Shown piece by piece: positions 1-5,300 of a stretch of 5,300 nucleotides of DNA; position 1 is the stretch's first letter, and each line of letters begins with the position of its first letter. The stretch spans positions 1-5,300 of the forward strand of contig JAAKFP010000192.1 in assembly GCA_011065005.1 (NCBI GenBank), in the 5' to 3' direction. The notes under the pieces are model-generated. The model ran no database searches and was not told the origin of the DNA. It saw only the letters and a program-made list of their open reading frames with translations. The stretch comes from Chlamydiota bacterium (GTDB lineage: Bacteria > Chlamydiota > Chlamydiia > Chlamydiales > Waddliaceae). The position numbers and the translations under genes are program-made.

Positions 1-63
1 TTCTATGAGATAAAATATCCCAAAGACAACATACTGGAGATTGTAACGTTTTAAGAACTTCAT
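1..63 (-). CDS. N-terminal fragment of an unidentified protein, cut by the left edge
   Basis: A minus-strand frame starts at ATG 63-61 and stays open to base 1, giving 21 residues (MKFLKRYNLQYVVFGIFYLI then E). AGGG at 75-72 lies 8 nt before this ATG, a sensible Shine-Dalgarno position. The same frame has an earlier ATG at 114-112, but that one sits inside the dispersed repeat and has no ribosome site nearby, so 63 is preferred. The fragment begins with basic residues followed by a hydrophobic and aromatic stretch, which could be a membrane or buried segment, but it is too short to place in a family. It reads in the same direction as asnB and the epimerase, as the next gene of the cluster would. 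The alternative is chance coding, since a plus-strand frame is open over the same bases. Confidence 0.35.
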   Translation of the reverse strand, partial: MKFLKRYNLQYVVFGIFYLIE

Positions 64-71
64 CAACTTTG

Positions 72-75
72 CCCT
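72..75 (-). promoter_or_regulatory. Shine-Dalgarno candidate for the left-edge gene
   Basis: The minus strand reads AGGG here, 8 nt before ATG 63-61. It is the main reason for choosing that start over the upstream ATG at 114-112. Confidence 0.35.
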
Positions 76-101
76 ATAATTCACCACTGAGACCACTGAC
101 T

Positions 102-206
102 CGACTTTCGACATTTGAATTCAGCCTGAAGGGCTGGTATTGCAACAGCCCAGGGCAGCGCCCTGGGAGAAGTCGATAAGCAACATAGCAGCCTGTAGGG
201 CTGCCA
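102..206 (+). repeat. Three-hairpin dispersed repeat, left copy
   Basis: The unit contains three hairpins in order: CAGCCT/GGGCTG with loop GAA (122-136, one T-G pair), CCCAGGGC/GCCCTGGG with loop AGC (149-167, perfect 8-bp stem) and GCAGCC/GGCTGC (188-204). It matches the reverse complement of 337-441 without any gap: 58 of 66 bases over 102-167, 6 of 20 over 168-187, and 19 of 19 over 188-206. The organisation resembles REP/BIME-type interspersed palindromic elements. The family name is unknown to me. Confidence 0.85.
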
Positions 207-336
207 GAAGGAAAAAGCACTTTATATATAGTCATAGTCAACAAGAACGTCATAATAAACCTTCCTCCCAAGATGTATACTCTTTTTTTGAAAAGATCCT
301 CATCATATATGATAAATCAATGTTCTGGTTTGAACC

Positions 337-441
337 TGGCAGCCCTACAGGCTGCCGGATCTATTTCAAATCTTTCCCAGGGCGTTGCCCTAGGCTGTTG
401 CACTTTCAGCCTTTCAGGCTGAATCCAAATGTCTAAAGTCG
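337..441 (-). repeat. Three-hairpin dispersed repeat, right inverted copy
   Basis: This is the second copy of the 102-206 unit in opposite orientation. Its hairpins in plus-strand order are GGCAGCC/GGCTGCC (338-356), a CCCAGGGC hairpin with one C-A mismatch (376-394) and CAGCCT/AGGCTG with loop TTC (407-421, perfect). The C-A mismatch reads as a G-U pair on the opposite strand, and the T-G pair of hairpin 1 in the left copy is a Watson-Crick pair here, so the differences keep the stems intact in the repeat's own orientation. Confidence 0.85.
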
Positions 442-446
442 AGACT

Positions 447-530
447 GAGCTCACAGAGAGAATATGAGAGAAAATAAACGATGATTCGCTATAACTTCAT
501 CTTCCACTATCATATCCCCTCTGTGAGCTC
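447..530. repeat. 12-bp perfect inverted repeat with 60-bp spacer
   Basis: GAGCTCACAGAG (447-458) is exactly complementary to CTCTGTGAGCTC (519-530). Inward of the arms the match continues imperfectly through an ATATGA/TCATAT segment. It begins just outside the right copy of the three-hairpin repeat and may be part of the same mosaic or the end of a small mobile element. No target duplication was recognised. Confidence 0.6.
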
Positions 531-539
531 TTGTGTGCT

Positions 540-575
540 CTGTGGTGAATCACGCAACACAGCCATTCACCACAG
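540..575 (-). terminator. Stem-loop directly after asnB, possible transcript 3' end
   Basis: CTGTGGTGAAT (540-550) and ATTCACCACAG (565-575) form a perfect 11-bp stem with a 14-nt loop. The stem starts at the base right after the asnB stop codon (578-576). A strong stem at this place could terminate transcription or protect the mRNA 3' end. No run of U follows it in the asnB direction, so it is not a canonical intrinsic terminator, and it may instead belong to the neighbouring repeats. Confidence 0.35.
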
Positions 576-2453
576 TTACTGCAGAAAGTGGGCACACCAA
601 TTTTCTAGGTTCAGCAAAGACCATATTAATAATCGTCTATTTTGTTTGCCCTCTAAATGTTCTTTAATCAACTTTGTTACTGTTTCTTTATCTAAGAACT
701 CATAAATTTTGGAGTCTCCCTCGATGAGTACACGTCTTACGTAGTCAATACTTTCCCCTTTAAACCAACTCGCATCCGGTGCAGAAAATCCTTGTTTTTC
801 AAGACCTGTGACTTCCTTGGGAATATATTTTTCCATGGTTTTCCGAAGAATAAGTTTACCATCCTTCGTTTTCGTAAAATATTTTGCGACTTTGTTTCCC
901 GGATCATTCTCATTGAGCCTTACAACATCTTTTAGGTTGCCTAACTTAAAAGCAATAGGGGTTTTTGTTGCAAAATCCACAAGATCATTGTCAAGAAAAG
1001 GGACACGCGTTTCAAGGCTGTGAGCCATACTCATTTTATCTTCAACGACAAGTAATCCATGGAGGAATGTTTTCGCCTCTAGATAAAGCGAATGATTTAC
1101 ATAGTCTTCAGGAGATGTGAGCGTGCTAGCATGGTGACTGAAAACATTCCGGAAGATATCACGAGTATGAACATGGTTAACATCATGCCAAATGGGCTTA
1201 AAAACTTCGTGGATGACTCTATTAGGAATGAGCCGCTGCCAAAACTGATAATACTTATCGATATAGTCTTCAAAATCATCATTCACAACAGCGCGATAAT
1301 ATCTCCAGGGATAACCACCAAAGAGTTCGTCACCACCGGATCCTGCAAGAACCACTTTGACAAATTTACTCGCCAGTTGAGAAGCATAAAAATTAGGGTA
1401 ACACTGTCCGACTCTTGGTTCCTCGAGATGCCAAGTCAATGGTTTCATCACTCTCTCCATGTCTCCAGCTTTGAGCACCATCTCATGATGCTCTGTTTTA
1501 AACTGATAAGACATTTGTTTTGCTCTTTCCCTTTCATCGAATGCTACTTCAACACCAGAAGCGGAGCTTAAATCGAATCCAACAGTAAACGTTTTTATAC
1601 AGGGAAGTTGTGTAGCAGCCAAAGCGGTAATTGAGCCGGAGTCCATCCCTCCACTTAAATATGAGCCTACATCAACATCACTAACAAGTTGTCGGTTGAC
1701 AGCTCTCCGAAAAAGTCTGTCAAGTTCTTCAATGTATTCCTGTTCGCTAACTTTTTCCCGAGGTTCTTGAAAATCGTAGTCCCAATATTGCACAAGTTTT
1801 GGCAAATGGTTTACCCCAAAGGGAATTTTTAAGAACGTACCCGCCGGGATTATTTTTACCCCTTTAAATAAGGTTTTATCTGTGAAGAAATTTTGGAATG
1901 TCATGTATTCCAAAAGGCCTTCTTTATCCATCTCAACATGGAACGATGGATGAGCTAGAAAAGCTTTTATTTCCGAAGCAAAAAGAAAGGTTCTCCCCCT
2001 CAAACAATAATATAAGGGCTTTATGCCATACCGATCTCTTGCAAGAAACAACTCTTGCTTATTCCGGTCCCAGATAGCAAAAGCAAACATCCCATTGAAA
2101 CGATTTAAGGACTCAATCCCCCATTGAGCATAAGCTTTGAGAACGACTTCAGAGTCTGTTCGAGAGTGGAATTTGTGTCCAAGAGCTTCTAGTTCGGTGC
2201 GAAGCTCTTGGAAGTTGTAAACTTCGCCATTATAACTGATGACGTAATCTTGGTTTGGTGTCATCATAGGTTGATGGCCAGCCGGAGAAAGGTCTATAAT
2301 GGCAAGGCGACGGTGCCCCAATCCAAGAAAACTGTCCGTATAAAAACCCTCCCCATCGGGACCCCGATGGGTAATCGCATCCGTCATTTTACGCAAGGTT
2401 ACGCAAGATACCGGCTCACCACTTAGATTAAAAATTCCTGCTATTCCACACAT
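576..2453 (-). CDS. asnB: Glutamine-hydrolysing asparagine synthetase, AsnB family
   Basis: The 625-residue protein has the full two-domain layout of class-II asparagine synthetases. The N-terminal glutaminase domain (about 1-210) begins MCGIAGIF, so Cys2 becomes the catalytic N-terminus after Met removal. It also shows RRLAIID (48-54), SYNGEVYN (73-80) and RTDSEV (98-103), which bind glutamine. The synthetase domain (about 240-620) has the pyrophosphate loop SGGMDS (267-272), GSGGDELFGGY (371-381) and EDKMSMAHSLETRVPFLD (471-488). By family knowledge, glutamine-derived ammonia is added to an ATP-activated carboxylate, usually aspartate, in the cytoplasm. The loop reads SGGMDSG rather than the commoner SGGLDSS. 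The start is fixed by the required Cys2. It begins 10 bp after the epimerase stop, with no evident Shine-Dalgarno site, suggesting coupled translation. The sugar-epimerase neighbour raises the possibility that the real substrate is a sugar acid or other cell-surface precursor. Confidence 0.95.
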   Translation of the reverse strand: MCGIAGIFNLSGEPVSCVTLRKMTDAITHRGPDGEGFYTDSFLGLGHRRLAIIDLSPAGHQPMMTPNQDYVISYNGEVYNFQELRTELEALGHKFHSRTDSEVVLKAYAQWGIESLNRFNGMFAFAIWDRNKQELFLARDRYGIKPLYYCLRGRTFLFASEIKAFLAHPSFHVEMDKEGLLEYMTFQNFFTDKTLFKGVKIIPAGTFLKIPFGVNHLPKLVQYWDYDFQEPREKVSEQEYIEELDRLFRRAVNRQLVSDVDVGSYLSGGMDSGSITALAATQLPCIKTFTVGFDLSSASGVEVAFDERERAKQMSYQFKTEHHEMVLKAGDMERVMKPLTWHLEEPRVGQCYPNFYASQLASKFVKVVLAGSGGDELFGGYPWRYYRAVVNDDFEDYIDKYYQFWQRLIPNRVIHEVFKPIWHDVNHVHTRDIFRNVFSHHASTLTSPEDYVNHSLYLEAKTFLHGLLVVEDKMSMAHSLETRVPFLDNDLVDFATKTPIAFKLGNLKDVVRLNENDPGNKVAKYFTKTKDGKLILRKTMEKYIPKEVTGLEKQGFSAPDASWFKGESIDYVRRVLIEGDSKIYEFLDKETVTKLIKEHLEGKQNRRLLIWSLLNLENWCAHFLQ

Positions 2454-2463
2454 ATCACAACAA

Positions 2464-3456
2464 CTATCGACGCATTGCAGTCTGTCTCGATTGAAGAGCT
2501 TCTTGGTCTTGTTTTCTCCATTCGATAAGACTTTGTAATCCTTTTCGAAGATCTACCGACCATTCATATCCAAGGTCTTCTTTGGCGGCCTTCGGGCAAC
2601 CTATCCGATTTGTAACGAAAGTTAAGCCAGCTGGTTCATACTGAATTTCCAAGTCGGAACCCGTAAGCTCAAGGAGGAGTTCTGAGAGTTCCTTTATCGA
2701 AGTTCCAATCCCACGTCCTACGTTATAGCATTTTCCTGTGGTATCCGCTTGCATAGCAAGAATGTTACTTCGAGCCACGTCGCTAACATGAACAAAATCA
2801 TAACACTGGGATCCATCTCCAAAAACAAGAGGTTTTTTCCCTTTTTCAATGCGATCGAGAATCTTATGCATCACAGCGATGTAAGCTCCGTGATAATCTT
2901 GCCTTGGACCATACACATTCATGTAACGGAGCCCCACCCAGTCTAAGCCATAACGATGTCCTAGAGATTTAAAAAAGTGCTCTCCAGAAATTTTACTGGC
3001 GCCATAAAATGTGAAGTTATTATAGGGGTGTTCTTCAGTTATGGGCGTTTCTAACGCATCACCATAAACAGAAGCACTCGAAGAGAAAACAACGCGTTGT
3101 ACATTGTTCTTAATTGCCGCGGTAATGACATTATACGTTCCTCTAACATTCACATCGAAAGCAGTTTGGGGATACTCGTGACATTGCAGAAGCCAAACAG
3201 CAGCTAAGTGGAATACGCCATCGATTCCTTCCATCGCTTTCATTATAATGTCTTGATGTAAGATGTCGCCCCCATCGCCAAAGATCTTGCAACGAGGGTC
3301 TTTCAAGGCGTTCTTCAAGTTGTCGTGGCGGCCGCGGCAAAAATTGTCATAAATGATCACTTCTTTGACGTCAGTTTCCAAAAGTTGGTCAACGAGGTGC
3401 GAACCGATCAATCCTGCGCCTCCAATAACTAGCATTCTTTTTCCACTAATATCCAT
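2464..3456 (-). CDS. NAD-dependent nucleotide-sugar epimerase/dehydratase (extended SDR)
   Basis: The 330-residue protein is full length for the GalE-like extended SDR family. It has the Rossmann glycine motif GGAGLIG (12-18), the acidic YDNF (36-39) expected to hold the NAD ribose, GDI (63-65), HLAA (83-86), NVRGT (103-107), the serine cluster SSSAS (125-129) and the catalytic YGASK with Tyr151 and Lys155. RYMNVYGPRQ (178-187) and GDGSQCYDFVHVSDVA (213-228) form the sugar-nucleotide side; the second usually carries Arg where Tyr219 stands here. The enzyme probably epimerises or otherwise remodels an NDP-sugar for surface polysaccharide. The exact sugar cannot be read from the sequence, so no symbol is given. 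ATG 3456 has AGGA 8 nt upstream. A later ATG at residue 8 would also keep the fold but has only a poor purine-rich leader. The gene is first in a transcript with asnB. Confidence 0.92.
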   Translation of the reverse strand: MDISGKRMLVIGGAGLIGSHLVDQLLETDVKEVIIYDNFCRGRHDNLKNALKDPRCKIFGDGGDILHQDIIMKAMEGIDGVFHLAAVWLLQCHEYPQTAFDVNVRGTYNVITAAIKNNVQRVVFSSSASVYGDALETPITEEHPYNNFTFYGASKISGEHFFKSLGHRYGLDWVGLRYMNVYGPRQDYHGAYIAVMHKILDRIEKGKKPLVFGDGSQCYDFVHVSDVARSNILAMQADTTGKCYNVGRGIGTSIKELSELLLELTGSDLEIQYEPAGLTFVTNRIGCPKAAKEDLGYEWSVDLRKGLQSLIEWRKQDQEALQSRQTAMRR

Positions 3457-3463
3457 AAATATT

Positions 3464-3629
3464 ATCCTAGAAAACGCAGTTGAAAATGATCTATAAGTGC
3501 AAGATTTTGGTTCATAACCACTTACAATGGAGGGTCACATTCCCATACGGTGAAGGGGCCCTTCATTGTAAGCGGTTGTGGGCCAAAAGATTGTGCTTAG
3601 AGATCGTTTTCAACTGCGTTTTCTAGGAT
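3464..3629. repeat. 166-bp near-perfect palindrome, candidate MITE or structured RNA
   Basis: Bases 3464-3536 pair with 3557-3629 without any gap: 61 of 73 positions are complementary and the outermost 23 are perfect (ATCCTAGAAAACGCAG then TTGAAAA). The arms leave a 20-nt tip that contains part of a small local dyad TGAAGGG/CCCTTCA (3551-3565). TATT lies directly outside both ends (3460-3463 and 3630-3633), as a 4-bp target duplication would. There is no coding capacity inside. It sits between two divergent genes, where a terminator has no obvious purpose. The best guess is a miniature inverted-repeat transposable element; an RNA gene or a regulatory leader are alternatives. Confidence 0.7.
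3465..3468 (-). promoter_or_regulatory. Ribosome-binding site of the epimerase, inside a palindrome arm
   Basis: The minus strand reads CTAGGATAATATTT before ATG 3456-3454. The AGGA core is 8 nt from the start codon. It falls in the outermost, perfectly paired 23 bases of the 3464-3629 palindrome, so a transcript containing both arms could hide it in a stem. Confidence 0.55.
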
Positions 3630-3654
3630 TATTAACCTAATTTATTGTTGTTGA

Positions 3655-3681
3655 ACTTGCTACGAGAAAATACTAGCAAGT
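3655..3681. promoter_or_regulatory. 8-bp dyad, possible operator
   Basis: ACTTGCTA (3655-3662) and TAGCAAGT (3674-3681) are exact inverted repeats around an 11-bp AT-rich centre. The 27-bp span and the position between divergent genes suit a dimeric regulator. A short C run follows instead of a T run, so it is not a terminator. TAGCTA also occurs twice downstream (3693-3698 and 3718-3723). No regulator is encoded in view. Confidence 0.3.
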
Positions 3682-3727
3682 ACCCCCCATTTTAGCTACC
3701 TTTTTATGGCTTTGTTATAGCTAATCC

Positions 3728-3736
3728 TGATAAAAT
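3728..3736 (+). promoter_or_regulatory. Extended -10 promoter candidate for uup
   Basis: TGATAAAAT matches the extended -10 form TGnTAnnnT, with the hexamer TAAAAT at 3731-3736. No good -35 is present at 16-18 bp, which extended -10 promoters can tolerate. A start 6-8 nt downstream would fall on or beside the A of ATG 3743, so the transcript would have little or no leader. Confidence 0.35.
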
Positions 3737-3742
3737 ACTTAC

Positions 3743-5300
3743 ATGTCCCTGCTTCTAAACTGTCAATCTCTGGAAAAATCTTTTGGGTCTAAACGGATTT
3801 TTCGGAATCTCTCTCTCGGTGTTTTCTCTGGAGATAGAATCGGTCTTATCGGTCCAAATGGCGCTGGCAAATCCACACTGCTTAAAATTCTTGCGGGACA
3901 GGAGCATCCTGATTCAGGGGTTGTATCCCCTAAAAAGCACCTTCGTATCGGTTACGTACCCCAGTCTATTGAGTGCCGTGACATCTCCCCTCGTGAAATT
4001 CTATTGGAGAGGCTGCAAGAAGAGAGTTCGATGCCAGACTACGAAAAACAGCGGCTGGTGCAAACATGGTTGAGCAAGATGGGATTTCTCGAATCAGAGG
4101 ATTCAGCTCAGCTTCTTTCTGGGGGATGGAAAAAAAGGCTCGCGATTGCTCTAGAACTTTTAACCCCTCCCGATCTACTTATGCTCGACGAGCCCACCAA
4201 CCACCTTGACCTCGAAGGTGTCTTATGGTTTGAAAAATTTCTACGACGAGAGGTTTCCACCTTCATTATCGTTAGCCATGATCGTTGCATTTTACAGAAC
4301 CTGACCAACCGTACCGTTGAGATCAATTCTCTCTATCCTGAAGGTCTCTTTTCTGTTGAGGGCTCCCATGAAAATTTTCTCGAAAAAAAACGGTTCTTCA
4401 TGGAAGGACAAATAGAGAAAGAGCGTTCTTTTGCAACAAAAGCTAGGCGAGAAACTCATTGGCTACGTCAAACCCCTAAAGCTCGAACGACTAAATCACA
4501 ATCGCGTGTAGACAAAGCCCAGGAAATATTACAAGAACATGCTGAACTTCGAAAGCGTAATACCCAAAAGAAGGCTGACATACAGTTTGAGACTTCTCGA
4601 AGAAAAACACGCAAACTTCTCGTCGCAAATAACGTAGGATTAGAGCTTGGAAACCGTCAGCTTTTTCAACATCTAGACATCACCCTCTCTCCTGGCACCC
4701 GTCTGGGCCTCATGGGGGTAAATGGATCGGGAAAAACTTCTTTTCTGCGGCTCCTGACAGGCGAGCTATCTCCAACCCAAGGAACTATCAAACCCGCTGA
4801 TGATCTAAAGATTGTATATTTTGACCAACACCGTGCTAAACTTTCACTTGACCTCACCCTGCGCGAGGCGCTGGCCCCTAATGGAGACTATGTATTTTTT
4901 CGAAAGAAACCTGTCCACATCATCAGCTGGTGCAAACGCTTTCTTTTTCCCCCAGACATGCTTGACATGCCTCTTAGAAAACTCTCAGGAGGAGAGCGCG
5001 CCCGTATTGCAATCGCCCACCTCATGTTGCAGCCAGCAGATCTTCTCCTGCTCGATGAGCCCACCAACGATCTAGATATCCCCACCTTAGAAACCTTGGA
5101 AGAGAGCCTCATAGACTTTCCAGGTGCTGTAGTCTTAATCACACACGACCGCTATATGCTCGACCGTTTATGCAACATTTTTCTGGCTTTAGAAAACACT
5201 GAGAAAATACAGCTTTATGCCGACTATGCTCAGTGGGAATCTGCCCAGAGGCGGAACCTAATCCCTCAAAAACCCAAAGGTGCAAAAAAAGTCCCTACTC
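3743..5300 (+). CDS. uup: ABC-F family ATPase, Uup-like, truncated by the window edge
   Basis: The first 519 codons are present and in frame, with no stop before the edge. Two ABC domains lie in one chain without membrane segments, the ABC-F layout. Domain 1 has Walker A GPNGAGKST (37-45), signature LSGGW (125-129), Walker B LLMLDEPTNHLD (145-156) and His179. Domain 2 has GVNGSGKTS (325-333), LSGGE (414-418), LLLLDEPTNDLD (434-445) and His468. The charged linker (about 220-290) contains WLRQTPKARTTKSQSRV, and domain 2 has YFDQHRAKL (359-367). Both closely resemble E. coli Uup as I recall it. Uup-type proteins act on ribosomes or nucleic acid and are linked to precise transposon excision and replication-fork intermediates. 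The usual C-terminal coiled-coil DNA-binding domain would lie beyond the edge. TAA at 3731-3733 closes the frame upstream, so ATG 3743 is the first possible start. No Shine-Dalgarno site precedes it. Confidence 0.93.
   Translation, partial: MSLLLNCQSLEKSFGSKRIFRNLSLGVFSGDRIGLIGPNGAGKSTLLKILAGQEHPDSGVVSPKKHLRIGYVPQSIECRDISPREILLERLQEESSMPDYEKQRLVQTWLSKMGFLESEDSAQLLSGGWKKRLAIALELLTPPDLLMLDEPTNHLDLEGVLWFEKFLRREVSTFIIVSHDRCILQNLTNRTVEINSLYPEGLFSVEGSHENFLEKKRFFMEGQIEKERSFATKARRETHWLRQTPKARTTKSQSRVDKAQEILQEHAELRKRNTQKKADIQFETSRRKTRKLLVANNVGLELGNRQLFQHLDITLSPGTRLGLMGVNGSGKTSFLRLLTGELSPTQGTIKPADDLKIVYFDQHRAKLSLDLTLREALAPNGDYVFFRKKPVHIISWCKRFLFPPDMLDMPLRKLSGGERARIAIAHLMLQPADLLLLDEPTNDLDIPTLETLEESLIDFPGAVVLITHDRYMLDRLCNIFLALENTEKIQLYADYAQWESAQRRNLIPQKPKGAKKVPT

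Larger units (their letters stand above)
64..575. other. Repeat-rich intergenic region
   Basis: No protein gene is supported in these 512 bases. They hold two inverted copies of a three-hairpin repeat (102-206, 337-441), an AT-rich core between them (207-336) that includes a 12-bp palindrome ATCATATATGAT (302-313), a 12-bp inverted repeat (447-458/519-530) and a stem-loop against the asnB stop codon (540-575). Reading frames that cross this stretch translate the palindromes and look like no protein family. Confidence 0.75.

Noticed and set aside
1..54. Open plus-strand frame of 17 codons ending in TAA at 52-54, possible tail of an upstream gene
   Set aside because: It is too short to judge, and the minus-strand frame over the same bases has a start codon with a suitable ribosome site and the direction of the cluster.
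74..271. Minus-strand frame of 65 codons
   Set aside because: It lies over the left three-hairpin repeat; its proline- and glycine-rich motifs are translated palindromes.
140..436. Plus-strand frame of 98 codons
   Set aside because: It translates both copies of the palindromic repeat and has no ribosome site or recognisable family.
102..575. CRISPR array
   Set aside because: The repeats occur only twice, in opposite orientation, and are internally palindromic, without regular spacers.
481..705. Plus-strand frame of 74 codons
   Set aside because: It runs through the stem-loops and into the antisense of the asnB 3' end, where asnB is plainly the real gene.
1092..1571. Plus-strand frame of 159 codons
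   Set aside because: It is antisense to the conserved synthetase domain of asnB and resembles no known protein.
3464..3629. Palindrome as a bidirectional terminator
   Set aside because: The flanking genes diverge from this region, so no transcript is expected to end here, and there is no flanking T tract.

Overview
The window comes from a bacterial chromosome of moderate, slightly AT-rich composition. It holds two complete genes on the minus strand, one long gene on the plus strand that runs off the right edge, and a probable fourth gene clipped by the left edge. The lineage cannot be fixed from this stretch. Weak or absent Shine-Dalgarno sites at two starts and dense hairpin repeats between genes fit several groups, including PVC bacteria and Bacteroidetes, but that is an impression only.

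Left part (1-575): a short minus-strand reading frame with a plausible ribosome site enters from the left edge (63 down to 1). The rest has no convincing gene and is full of inverted repeats. Two copies of a 105-bp unit (102-206 and 337-441) lie in opposite orientation, each carrying three hairpins. They are followed by a 12-bp inverted repeat (447-458/519-530) and an 11-bp stem-loop touching the stop codon of asnB (540-575).

Middle (576-3456, minus strand): a nucleotide-sugar epimerase/dehydratase of the extended SDR family is followed after 10 bp by a class-II glutamine-dependent asparagine synthetase (AsnB type). The spacing indicates one transcript. Such pairs are typical of surface-polysaccharide loci, so the AsnB-like enzyme may amidate a sugar acid or supply asparagine; the sequence does not decide.

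Right part (3457-5300): a 286-bp gap separates the epimerase from a divergently transcribed ABC-F ATPase closely resembling Uup. Most of the gap is a 166-bp near-perfect palindrome (3464-3629), flanked on both sides by TATT. One arm holds the ribosome-binding site of the epimerase. Next come an 8-bp dyad (3655-3681) and an extended -10 promoter candidate so close to the uup start that its mRNA may be leaderless.

I see no defence system, CRISPR array, tRNA, rRNA or intact transposase. The most unusual content is the two repeat systems, especially the long palindrome, whose arm differences mostly preserve G-U pairing in plus-strand RNA.
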